Source: a virus
Strand: one strand, 5' to 3'
IMG/VR virus record: IMGVR_UViG_3300046652_000008
Coordinates: 30,920-94,919 of that record
Length of the DNA stretch: 64,000 nt
Below, in pieces: positions 7,171-14,565 of the stretch. The number at the start of each line of letters is the position of its first letter. Position 1 is the first letter of the stretch. Position numbers and translations under genes: made by a program. Below the pieces are notes generated by a model. It had not been told where the DNA came from and searched no databases. It saw only the letters and a list, made by a program, of their open reading frames with translations.

Positions 7171-7230
7171 ATGCGCCATCTCCTTAATGCTTATCGTACC
7201 ATAGTTGCGCTCTCATCTTGCTGGCTCATC

Positions 7231-7449
7231 TTACCCGAAAGCTCCAATGCTTTTTAAAATCTCACTCGCGCATAGTCTGTACTCCATAGCTAAACCAGCG
7301 TACACCAGTGCCTTCGTCACATCATCATGTAGCCCAAGTTCATCGTTGATCCTAGCTCGGATGTCCATCTTGTCTGCAATCTCTAGATATAACGCAGCAT
7401 TAGCCACAGAGCGAGTTCTAAGCATTGCGTCAAATTCTTGCCTTGTCAT
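7231..7449 (-). CDS. hypothetical small protein, first gene of the leftward operon
   Basis: 72 residues, mostly helical (MTRQEFDAMLRTRSVANAALYLEIADK). AAGGGG lies upstream of the ATG and an extended -10 box 17 nt upstream, making it the first gene of leftward transcription out of the divergence region. No family recognised. Confidence 0.6.
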   Translation of the reverse strand: MTRQEFDAMLRTRSVANAALYLEIADKMDIRARINDELGLHDDVTKALVYAGLAMEYRLCASEILKSIGAFG

Positions 7450-7465
7450 TGCTTACCCCTTAATC

Positions 7466-7476
7466 GTTATAACACG
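7466..7476 (-). promoter_or_regulatory. leftward extended -10 promoter (CGTGTTATAAC)
   Basis: TGT-TATAAC, 17 nt before the ATG at 7449, followed upstream by an A/T tract (7480-7499). No good -35 box at 16-18 nt. The best candidate for the main leftward promoter of the divergence region. Confidence 0.5.
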
Positions 7477-7941
7477 GATTCGTTTTTTATTTTTTATCAA
7501 AACCAGTGGAGGGGGTAGCCCCAATTTAAGCCTCCGCAATCATGCCACCACCCCTTTCGCCTTCCTTTCGCCGTTCGCCTTTCCTTCACACCCATCATAA
7601 GATAGGACAGATATCTATGTAATGCGTTCGTATGGGGAACAAACGGCAAAGACGAAGAAAAAGCGATATCGCCTTCCCTTCTCCCTATGCTTCCCACCCT
7701 CCCGCTTTCGCCTGTGCTTCGCACTCACTAGTGCATTCATAGTAGTACTCTTGGGGGGCGAACAAAAGGCGAAGCGACAGTACGAGTACTATGTTTTACA
7801 TACTAATACGTTTCAGTATTTCACTTATGCTTGATTCTGTACGGTGAGCATACCTGCCTATGTGTATGATTCGACTATGGTTTCATTATTTTCCGCTTCT
7901 TTCGGTATGCAAACAGAACGCGATGAGGGCAGCCCATTCCA

Positions 7942-8001
7942 GGTATTAGGGTACAATAGGGTTGAATTCGAGTGTCAGCCTGGGGTATTAGCGTACAATA
8001 G
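7942..8001 (+). repeat. 18-bp direct repeats containing TACAAT
   Basis: GGTATTAGGGTACAATAG at 7942-7959 and GGTATTAGCGTACAATAG at 7984-8001 differ in one base and are spaced 42 bp apart (four helical turns). A third partial copy, GGTATTAGC, is at 8113-8121. Each full copy carries a -10-like TACAAT on the plus strand, so they may be tandem rightward promoters or repressor/activator sites. Confidence 0.55.
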
Positions 8002-8246
8002 AGAGAGAAGCAATAGTATGGCCTAAGGCTATTGGTATGAGTGACATGCGAAGCATAGCAGCTCGAAGTGAGTGCATGAGAACAAAGGGCGAAGGTCACA
8101 GGCTAGCATAAAGGTATTAGCATGGGGGTACTGCGAAGAGACGGAGAACACGAACAGACGACGAAACGAGCATAAGCTTGTGCACCTATATAAGTAGATA
8201 CAAGTGATGCAGCAGAGTGAGAGCGGGATTGACTCCAGACGCCTCG

Positions 8247-8261
8247 GTCTAATAGTTAGAC
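8247..8261. repeat. palindrome GTCTAA-tag-TTAGAC
   Basis: Perfect 6-bp arms around a 3-bp centre. The identical 15-mer occurs again at 34115-34129 in front of another gene, and a variant with the same ends at 18073-18087. Likely a protein-binding operator. Confidence 0.45.
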
Positions 8262-8372
8262 AAGAGATAGGCACCCAGGCGTAATATACTTGGACAGGCA
8301 CGGCATGAGAAACTTGGAGCACCACGAACAAAAAGCGAACAGGGAAGATAGCCGAACAGATGGCGAAAACCC

Positions 8373-8416
8373 GGTAACGCTTACCGCATGGTAAATCTTA
8401 CCCGGTAAGTATTCCC
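8373..8416. repeat. tandem palindromes GGTAA-N3-TTACC
   Basis: Two perfect 13-bp palindromes at 8373-8385 (centre CGC) and 8390-8402 (centre ATC), starts 17 bp apart, then a degenerate third copy at 8404-8416 (GGTAAGTATTCCC). Closely spaced short palindromes in a divergent non-coding region are typical of repressor operators or initiator-binding iterons. Confidence 0.6.
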
Positions 8417-9214
8417 GAAGATAGTTATCTTGAAGGCATAGCGTATCAATAGAATCAACAGCTTAGGGAGTGGCAACAGCATTGCTCTTATCATACCGTC
8501 CGACGAACTCACACGGACCCGCGAAACGACTGGACAGCCAGAAAAGCCAAGCGCGGATTGACAAAAGAATCAGACCGGACCCCAAACGCGATAGCAGGAT
8601 CTAGATTGGGTTTCATGGGAAGCCGAGAGAATCACCCGCAGACATCCCCGCCGTCAGCCACTCCGCAAAGAGACCAGCAATGGTTCAGGCAATAGGCATA
8701 GTGGATCAACAAGCCGAGTGAAGATCAGAGCCAGCCCACACCGCACGAGTAGGAACGAAATCCCCCGAGCGGCAATGAAATGACAGGGTTAAACGCAGGA
8801 TACCCTAGTGGTACAGTAAGCCGATACCCGAGATGCCAGCACGATGCAATAACAGCATCGAAACATCGCACGCCAGCAGCACAGGACTAAGCCCCTGCTA
8901 GCGTCCTACCAAGAGGATACATGGATACCACCGGAACGCATGGAAACGCGGAGAAACGATCCTAGACTCAGCACGACCCCACACAGGAGACGAGCAGATT
9001 CTAACCGAGACACAAACCGATCGAACAAACGAAAACGACTTGACGAGCCAACACGTTAACCATTAAAGAGCGGACAACGGCATACGGGTAAACTCCGAAT
9101 TGCACGCGCCTATCAATAATGCTAAATCGCAACGCGCCCAACGTGTTAGCCCGTCCAGTCTATTAGCTGCATTCAAACCGAGTACAGCTTATAGGCTGAT
9201 AAGGACAGCCCACC
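8417..9214 (+). other. A-rich non-coding leader upstream of the rightward operon
   Basis: About 800 bases without an open frame of any size on either strand. The plus strand is very A-rich and T-poor (in 9001-9060, 26 A and 6 T). Possible hairpins: CGATGC/GCATCG at 8842-8860, AGGAC/GTCCT with an inner AGC/GCT at about 8883-8908, and an 8-bp long-range pairing AACACGTT/AACGTGTT (9050-9057 with 9140-9147). It could be a long 5' leader or a separate non-coding RNA. Confidence 0.45.
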
Positions 9215-9496
9215 GTGAAGAACAAGAAACGTAACGCAACGCTTCAGGCCGTAGTAGATAAGGCCAACGAATTCATGAACGAATCCCCCGATAGCGACAG
9301 GCCAGCACGCAAGATGCTAGCTGTATTCGTTGACTCCCTGTTATTCGAGGCCCGATGCTACAACGGATATAATTATCTGTATTGGCTTGAGACGGGCTAT
9401 GATCAATGGGTTAAAGATGGAAGACCAGACTTCCTTGAGAAAGACCCGTATATCTACGGACCCACGGGAGACGATTCACGCGTTAGATTCTACTAG
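9215..9496 (+). CDS. conserved-looking phage hypothetical protein
   Basis: 93 residues, GTG start with AAGGA 9 nt upstream. The C-terminal part (YNGYNYLYWLETGYDQWVKDG then GPTGDDSRVRFY) looks like a small aromatic-rich phage family whose function is unknown. First gene of the rightward operon, directly after the long leader. Confidence 0.7.
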   Translation: MKNKKRNATLQAVVDKANEFMNESPDSDRPARKMLAVFVDSLLFEARCYNGYNYLYWLETGYDQWVKDGRPDFLEKDPYIYGPTGDDSRVRFY

Positions 9497-9504
9497 ACAC
9501 CATA

Positions 9505-9542
9505 GACGCCTAATGATTAAACCCGTTAGGCGTCCAGTCTAT
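9505..9542 (+). promoter_or_regulatory. intercistronic hairpin with CGTCCAGTCTAT tail
   Basis: Perfect 9-bp stem GACGCCTAA/TTAGGCGTC (9505-9513 with 9526-9534) and a 12-nt loop, not followed by a T run, so not a standard terminator. The 12-mer CGTCCAGTCTAT at 9531-9542 also occurs at 9152-9163, just before the first gene of this operon and likewise beside the 3' arm of a pairing. It is followed by a weaker TAGCCTA/TAGGCTA pairing. Confidence 0.5.
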
Positions 9543-9604
9543 AGATAGCCTAGTATTAACGTATTAGACTATGCATAGGCTACAACGTCCAATAGGGAGA
9601 AAGT

Positions 9605-9835
9605 ATGTTTATCCGAATCAGTAAGAGAACCGCACGGAAGATGTTCACCGAAGGCAAGTCCTTCTATATCATCGCTCACAAGATGCGCCCCGGTTATCCT
9701 TTCAGTATGGGAATGACCGTCTATCCCACGGAATACACCGAAGGCCAGTCATTCGATTACATGCTGAACAATTGGAACTTCTACAATTCCAGTTGGGAGA
9801 CGGGATACTACCCCGCGTTCTATCTGGAACGGTGA
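9605..9835 (+). CDS. phage hypothetical protein
   Basis: 76 residues; AGGGAG lies 7 nt upstream. The pattern FIRISKRTARKMFTEGK at the start and NWNFYNSSWETGYYPAFYL at the end resembles a small family found beside other early phage genes. Function unknown. Confidence 0.7.
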   Translation: MFIRISKRTARKMFTEGKSFYIIAHKMRPGYPFSMGMTVYPTEYTEGQSFDYMLNNWNFYNSSWETGYYPAFYLER

Positions 9836-9839
9836 CGCC

Positions 9840-10022
9840 ATGCAACCAGCACGATACAGACTCACCCAAGCATACGGAAAACACGTTACACTCATAGGTG
9901 TATACGCCCACTTCAAAGACGCACAGCGCGCAAAAGAGCAGCACTGCTCCGAATTCACAAACCAGGGATATGGACTCTACACCATAACCGAGACGACTAC
10001 GCCCGAACCACAGGAGAGATGA
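9840..10022 (+). CDS. small hypothetical protein
   Basis: 60 residues, begins 5 bp after the previous stop. The sequence LIGVYAHFKDAQRAKEQHCSE looks like a beta-strand followed by a helix. No family recognised. Confidence 0.55.
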   Translation: MQPARYRLTQAYGKHVTLIGVYAHFKDAQRAKEQHCSEFTNQGYGLYTITETTTPEPQER

Positions 10023-10025
10023 GAA

Positions 10026-10913
10026 ATGGACTTCAGCAGCTTGTTCAAAAAAGGGATAACCTTGATATCTGTCAAGACATCTCAAGTAATGGGAACCAGT
10101 AAAAAACTTTCAGACGCGGGCAAAACAGCCATTGCCGAGCGTAATGACATGGCCCCCGAACGCTTGAACGCCACGAAGGTTATCGCTAAGAGTGAGAATC
10201 TGAAGAAGCTAACCTCTGAGAAAACCGCATTCATGGCATGGATCACAGAACATTGTGTCCCGGCCACGGAATTCTTGCGGAGTGGCTGCTACTTTATTGA
10301 TCGTAGCCTACTCGAAGACTTAGAAAACCAGCACGCCCAAACACTTCAAAATTGCGACTCGCTGTTAGTCGCACTCAAAGAAGAATGGTCCAGTATCCGT
10401 GAAGCTTCGCGCCGTGAATTAGGTCATGAATGGTCTGAAGACCTGCTACCCGAGACGCCGGACGCCTTGATCGCTCAATTCGGCATCACCTATCAGGCTT
10501 TCGAGCTTAGCATTCCAGATGGCATGGACCCTGCAACCCACCAGCGAGAACTTGACAAGGCCAACGGAGCATTGAAAAGCGCCTACCGCGAAGTAGAGTT
10601 AACCTTGCGCGATGAGATGATCAGCGCAGGCAACCCCAACGGGTTACTGGTAGCGCTAAAGAAGCGCCTTGATTCATTCGGGCAGACCAAAGGAGACCGT
10701 TTCCGCGAAGCACTGCTAACCAACGTGCTTGACTGGTGCGCCCGAGTACCACAGCGCAACATCTCAGAGAATCCGCAAATTGCACAGCTTGCAGACCTAG
10801 TGTATGCCAGTGTGTCAAGCTGGAACGTTGACCGCTTCAGAGACGACGCGAAAGAACGCGAGCAAGCGAGTGAGAAGATAGCGGAATTTATCCGCGAATT
10901 CGACAGGGTGTAG
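10026..10913 (+). CDS. DUF3150-like protein
   Basis: 295 residues, with GAGAGATGAGAA just before the ATG. The middle (LRSGCYFIDRSLLEDLENQHAQ, then a helix ending in EW, then DALIAQFGITYQAFEL) follows the pattern of DUF3150 proteins, which in phages sit beside MoxR-type ATPases and VWA-like proteins. The two downstream genes match that neighbourhood. Mostly alpha-helical with a C-terminal acidic helix. Function of the family is unknown; the assignment rests on pattern and context. Confidence 0.55.
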   Translation: MDFSSLFKKGITLISVKTSQVMGTSKKLSDAGKTAIAERNDMAPERLNATKVIAKSENLKKLTSEKTAFMAWITEHCVPATEFLRSGCYFIDRSLLEDLENQHAQTLQNCDSLLVALKEEWSSIREASRRELGHEWSEDLLPETPDALIAQFGITYQAFELSIPDGMDPATHQRELDKANGALKSAYREVELTLRDEMISAGNPNGLLVALKKRLDSFGQTKGDRFREALLTNVLDWCARVPQRNISENPQIAQLADLVYASVSSWNVDRFRDDAKEREQASEKIAEFIREFDRV

Positions 10914-10923
10914 TACTGTGAAG

Positions 10924-10956
10924 ACAGGGCGATATCTAACCGGGTATTGACCCTGT
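10924..10956 (+). promoter_or_regulatory. intercistronic hairpin ACAGGG/CCCTGT
   Basis: 6-bp perfect stem (10924-10929 with 10951-10956) in the gap after the DUF3150-like gene; an inner GGGT/ACCC pairing is also possible. No T run follows. Confidence 0.35.
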
Positions 10957-10993
10957 ATTGACCGCACTAGACCACATCCAACAATTGGACATT

Positions 10994-11194
10994 ATGACCA
11001 CACTATCAGACATTCACGAACCCGCAGCCGTAAGGATGCGACACCCACAACGCGAGAACTCCAGAGCACGCCACGAGCGCAACGCTAGGACAGACAAGAC
11101 CGAGCGCACCTGTAAGACCTGTAACGCGACCATAGATCAGACGGACGCGCCATTTGTGCGCATGTATTGCGACACTTGCAACGCTGGACAATAG
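10994..11194 (+). CDS. small zinc-ribbon protein
   Basis: 66 residues from MTTLSDIHEP. The C-terminus carries CKTC and CDTC, four cysteines spaced as in a zinc ribbon. An in-frame TTG at 10958 would add 12 residues; neither start has a strong ribosome site. Highly basic and Arg-rich in the middle. Sits between the DUF3150-like and MoxR-like genes. Confidence 0.5.
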   Translation: MTTLSDIHEPAAVRMRHPQRENSRARHERNARTDKTERTCKTCNATIDQTDAPFVRMYCDTCNAGQ

Positions 11195-11204
11195 GAGACA
11201 TGAA

Positions 11205-12428
11205 ATGTATCGGCCCTGTACTTCGAGATTCAAAGGGACCACTTGCAACCGATGCGGTAAGGTTATCGGACTTGGCACTACGATATACGTGGATTCTAAC
11301 GAAGCCGTAAACAAGAAAGCCCGTTGCTATAGCTGCTACGAACAGACCAAAGACGGACAGAACAAAGACGGACAGAACCCGCAACCGCCAGATGCCCCTA
11401 TGCCAAAAGACATAGCCGATGCAATCACGGCACCTCAACCCGTTGACGAGTCACGCATTCGAGATATCGCCAAAACCGAATCCCTCAAGACGATCAAATC
11501 ATGGGGAGACGAGAAGTGTACGGAGATCAAAGACCACGTTTTGACCCGCACCGAGGATATCATTCGGAAGACAGCCGAAAAGGTATTCAGGGACGAAGCG
11601 AGTAGGACCGTTATACTCCAGACCTCAGACCGGAAGATAAAAATCAATGGCGCACACTGCCAAACCGCCGACCTTGCACAGCTAATAGCAGCACGACGCC
11701 ACACCTACATATACGGTCCACGCGGAACGGGAAAGACCCACGTAGTGCTACAACTATGCGCGGCCCTTAACCTCCGAGTCTATATGGAATCTGGTAACCC
11801 ATTCTTTACTCCCCACGACTATAAAGGTTATATGAATGCAATGGGAAGCTACACAGCTACTGCCCTGTATCGTTTCCTCACTTGCGCCGAGCCTTGCGCC
11901 CTGTTTATTGACGAATTCGATAGACAGCGAGTAGATGCGCCCAGCGTACTCAATAGCCTATTGGCCCAAGGTCATATAACATTTCCCAATGGGGAAACCC
12001 ATCACCTCCGCACCGATGGAACACAGGTTATCATCGCGTCAGGCAACACCGCCATGAGAGGTGGTTCTACCGCCTACGCCGCAGCCAGCAAACAAGAACT
12101 ATCCACGATTGACCGCTTTTTCTATCTCTACTGGCAGATAGACGAGAACTTAGAATCTAATATCGCTCAGGGTATCAGCCCGAAACACAGCGCGACTTGG
12201 GTATCGTGGATTAGAGCGATACGCGCATGGTACAGCAAGCCCGAGAATCGCAACATGGAAGAAGATGCACCCAGCCCCCGCGCGACATTTGACGGGCTAA
12301 CCGCACTCGAAACTACCACGCTACCCGTAACCTTGATAGCAGATGGCGCAGTGTTTAAGGGAATAGCCCAAGAGGTTAAAGCTAAGGTCCTGGCAGCCTG
12401 CCCACTACCCCGCTTGATTGGACGCTAG
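11205..12428 (+). CDS. MoxR/CbbQ-type AAA+ ATPase with N-terminal zinc ribbon
   Basis: 407 residues. An N-terminal zinc ribbon (Cys14, Cys17, Cys41, Cys44) is followed by a Gln/Asp-rich linker and helical region, then a AAA+ domain: Walker A GPRGTGKT (171-178), Walker B ALFIDEFD (about 232-239), sensor-1 VIIASGNTAM, and STIDRFFYLYW. MoxR-type ATPases act as chaperones that remodel a partner, usually one with a VWA domain. The start at 11205 follows AGGAG by 7 nt; the longer in-frame reading overlaps the previous gene. Flanked by DUF3150-like and DUF7192-like genes. Confidence 0.8.
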   Translation: MYRPCTSRFKGTTCNRCGKVIGLGTTIYVDSNEAVNKKARCYSCYEQTKDGQNKDGQNPQPPDAPMPKDIADAITAPQPVDESRIRDIAKTESLKTIKSWGDEKCTEIKDHVLTRTEDIIRKTAEKVFRDEASRTVILQTSDRKIKINGAHCQTADLAQLIAARRHTYIYGPRGTGKTHVVLQLCAALNLRVYMESGNPFFTPHDYKGYMNAMGSYTATALYRFLTCAEPCALFIDEFDRQRVDAPSVLNSLLAQGHITFPNGETHHLRTDGTQVIIASGNTAMRGGSTAYAAASKQELSTIDRFFYLYWQIDENLESNIAQGISPKHSATWVSWIRAIRAWYSKPENRNMEEDAPSPRATFDGLTALETTTLPVTLIADGAVFKGIAQEVKAKVLAACPLPRLIGR

Positions 12429-12446
12429 CAGCAATACGACGAGCTT

Positions 12447-12477
12447 AGAGCATAGCTGCACACCGCCGTTATGCTCT
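12447..12477 (+). promoter_or_regulatory. intercistronic hairpin AGAGCATA/TATGCTCT
   Basis: Perfect 8-bp stem (12447-12454 with 12470-12477) and 15-nt loop in the gap between the MoxR-like and DUF7192-like genes. Only TTTG follows, so termination would be weak at best. A TACAAT further on (near 12499) could be a -10 box for the next gene. Confidence 0.45.
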
Positions 12478-12515
12478 TTGCTGATCGGATTAAGGATACA
12501 ATAAATGGAGAGGAT

Positions 12516-13397
12516 ATGAGACCCACCGAGCACACCGCCGAACAGATAAGATACTGGCGTAGCTTCCACGAACTCTTAGGCTTTGTAAGAGACGCTAGAC
12601 CACCAGCAGACGCCACCTGTAGCCACGACCCGGAATTTAATAGCTGGGGAGAAGGCAACTGGTACAATACTAAGGACTTTAGCGAAGCAGTTAACCTTGC
12701 TACGAACGGTTGGGGCGACGGAGCTAAGCGCAGTATGCCCATGGTCAATGCCATCACTGCCAGCGTAGCAGCAAGAGTGGTAAGAGAAACTGTTATCACA
12801 CAAGACTATCCAAGCTCACTTGGCTTTAGCGTTCCCGCTCTTTTGTCTGGTACGCCTGATTATTGGTATGCTTTCAATCAGATAGCATCAGACAATCGCC
12901 AAAGCCCACAGGTTAAACTAAGCATTTCATTATGCCAGTCATGCGGAGTACCCGCTAAAGTGATGGAACTCAAGGGTGCAGCACTCGCGGCCATCGCTAA
13001 CGCCCTAGAATTGAGCGGCAAGAGCGTGCAGATTCAAGCGGACTATACCACGACGGGATATGGTGGTGGATACATGAGCGATGTATTCATTGTTAAGGAG
13101 TACGGCCAGCCCTTAGACTTAACCGCTATCATCTTTGCAATAGGCCACGCCAGCAGCCTAAGACGTATCGGTTTTGCAGCTTGGGAACAATCCCCGGTTG
13201 AGATCAGACATAAAACCGGAGTAGGTAACGGTGCATATGGAAGCCCGACCGACTGTAAAGAGACTGAACGCGGAAGCATTCACATCCCGTCCTCATACCT
13301 GTATGATGGAGAGGCAGATTGGAACAATCGCGGCAGTGTCGAGAAATGGATAGCCGCCAAGCTGGAATCATGCGGAGTGATTCTAGCCCACGAATAA
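12516..13397 (+). CDS. DUF7192 / VWA-like partner protein
   Basis: 293 residues from MRPTEHTAEQIRYWRSF. The start (HELLGFVRDARPPADAT) and the following EGNWYNTKDFSEAVNLATNGW match the pattern of phage proteins now grouped as DUF7192, thought to have a VWA-like fold and to pair with MoxR ATPases. A later VKLSISLCQSCGVPAKVMELKGAAL fits the first strand and helix of such a fold, but the classical MIDAS D-x-S-x-S is not evident. GGAG precedes the ATG; an in-frame ATG 45 bp upstream lacks a site. Confidence 0.6.
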   Translation: MRPTEHTAEQIRYWRSFHELLGFVRDARPPADATCSHDPEFNSWGEGNWYNTKDFSEAVNLATNGWGDGAKRSMPMVNAITASVAARVVRETVITQDYPSSLGFSVPALLSGTPDYWYAFNQIASDNRQSPQVKLSISLCQSCGVPAKVMELKGAALAAIANALELSGKSVQIQADYTTTGYGGGYMSDVFIVKEYGQPLDLTAIIFAIGHASSLRRIGFAAWEQSPVEIRHKTGVGNGAYGSPTDCKETERGSIHIPSSYLYDGEADWNNRGSVEKWIAAKLESCGVILAHE

Positions 13398-13408
13398 CAA
13401 CGAACTCG

Positions 13409-13428
13409 GAGCGGGATAAGAACCGCTC
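13409..13428 (+). promoter_or_regulatory. intercistronic hairpin GAGCGG/CCGCTC
   Basis: 6-bp perfect stem with an 8-nt loop in the gap after the DUF7192-like gene; no T run. Confidence 0.35.
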
Positions 13429-13467
13429 AACCCAATAACGATTAGAGACACTCAGGAGAGCAAAGCT

Positions 13468-14280
13468 ATGTATAACGCATACGTCCAACCCCGGACACCA
13501 GAAGAAGAAGCAGCCGCCCAAGCCGCATATAATGCACGCTACGCCGAAGAGCGCAGGGTACTAGCCGCTAAGATCCAGGCCACTACCCAGCTTATCGCGG
13601 ACATTGGAGAAGCCTTGACCGCAGATCCAGACTCCAATGTACCAGTAGTCTATCTTAAAATCCGCGAAGGCAACGAACACGGGAATAATCTCCCGACGCT
13701 GGAAACCCAAGGAGACACCTATGGTCTACACTTCAGCTATGCCCGAACCAAGCCGGAAAAGCTTCACATATCTGGTACTTCATGGCCGACCTATACCAAC
13801 CGACACGGCAACGTCGAAATCATGTTCCCCTATCAGGCAGGAGCCGAATCCCCGACTATCACCGTAACCGAGAGCAGGGGAGCCGCCAAGATCGCCCAGG
13901 AGATCAAACGCCGACTCTTACCAGACCTTATGAAAGCATGGGAGACCTGCAAAGATAAGGTCGACTCGACAAACGCAACCAACAGCCAGATGTATGCAAC
14001 AGCCGCAAGCGTCGCCCAGATTCTAGGCGAGAAGCCGCCATCACGATCTAATAACGGTTATGAAGATGGGGTTATGGTGTACGGCAACGCCGCAACTGTT
14101 AACGTATGCGGCCAGTACTCCACGTTCACCATCCGAACCACGGACCCCGACCACGCCGCCATTGTGGCACGCCACGCAGCCGCAGCCCATGCGGAGTATA
14201 TTGCATTTATGAAAGAGCGCAAAGCCCAGACCGAACTACACAAGGAGACCACACTATGCATAGTGCCGCACGCCTTTTGA
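13468..14280 (+). CDS. hypothetical protein
   Basis: 270 residues; CAGGAG lies upstream of the ATG. Residues 8-45 are an Ala/Glu-rich helix; the middle (TYGLHFSYARTKPEKLHISG) looks like beta structure. The 3' end overlaps the next small membrane gene by 25 bp, in another frame. Not recognised; it follows the MoxR module and may belong to it. Confidence 0.6.
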   Translation: MYNAYVQPRTPEEEAAAQAAYNARYAEERRVLAAKIQATTQLIADIGEALTADPDSNVPVVYLKIREGNEHGNNLPTLETQGDTYGLHFSYARTKPEKLHISGTSWPTYTNRHGNVEIMFPYQAGAESPTITVTESRGAAKIAQEIKRRLLPDLMKAWETCKDKVDSTNATNSQMYATAASVAQILGEKPPSRSNNGYEDGVMVYGNAATVNVCGQYSTFTIRTTDPDHAAIVARHAAAAHAEYIAFMKERKAQTELHKETTLCIVPHAF

Positions 14281-14381
14281 TCCTTTTGACGTCAGCCCTG
14301 TTGTCATGGGCTTTCATCTACTTTTGCGTAGGCTTCGGCCTATGCTTCGCGGGAATCTTTATCCCAGGCTTTAACCATTAA
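14256..14381 (+). CDS. 41-residue membrane protein
   Basis: AAGGAG lies 8 nt upstream of the ATG. The product is almost wholly hydrophobic (LLILLTSALLSWAFIYFCVG then GLCFAGIFIPG), one long or two short membrane segments. It starts inside the end of the preceding gene. Function unknown. Confidence 0.6.
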   Translation: MHSAARLLILLTSALLSWAFIYFCVGFGLCFAGIFIPGFNH

Positions 14382-14391
14382 GGAGCACAGT

Positions 14392-14517
14392 ATGCCAATT
14401 TTCGCGCCAGCCCTTTTGTATATTTGGACCGCATGGTACTACTACCACGCGCCCCGCGTATGGCCCACCACGCCCCCACCACGCCATCACCATGCTATGA
14501 CGGCAGGAGAGCGCTAG
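14392..14517 (+). CDS. 41-residue small protein with hydrophobic N-terminus
   Basis: TTAAGGAG lies 7 nt upstream of the ATG. A hydrophobic, Trp/Tyr-rich start (MPIFAPALLYIWTAWYYY) is followed by a Pro/His-rich stretch (TTPPPRHHH). Probably a membrane-associated peptide; function unknown. Confidence 0.5.
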   Translation: MPIFAPALLYIWTAWYYYHAPRVWPTTPPPRHHHAMTAGER

Positions 14518-14565
14518 CCCAATCAACAACGACGAGCCGGGAGACCACCGAAGGAGTAAACGATT

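Larger units (their letters stand above)
7556..8367. repeat. polarised GGCGAA cluster, four copies on each strand
   Basis: TTCGCC occurs at 7556, 7567, 7574 and 7707; its complement GGCGAA at 7757, 7768, 8088 and 8362. The motif therefore points outward to both sides from a switch point between 7712 and 7757. A small perfect hairpin (GCACT-cact-AGTGC, 7721-7734) lies at the switch. A given hexamer would be expected far less than once in this length. Confidence 0.55.
7477..9214. other. 1.7-kb non-coding divergence region (candidate origin / control region)
   Basis: No convincing gene is found on either strand between the leftward and rightward operons; the four short open frames in 7.5-8.3 kb lack ribosome sites and overlap one another. 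From 7540 to about 7720 the plus strand is pyrimidine-rich; from about 7750 onward it is rich in A and G, so the purine strand follows the direction of transcription on each side. Inside lie a polarised GGCGAA/TTCGCC cluster, 18-bp direct repeats, several palindromes and an A-rich leader with hairpins, listed separately. This is the usual look of a phage origin or early control region, but no initiator protein was identified. Confidence 0.65.

Noticed and set aside
7497-8331. Five short open frames on both strands in the divergence region
   Set aside because: No ribosome sites, mutually overlapping, and the composition (pyrimidine then purine runs) differs from the coding DNA around it.
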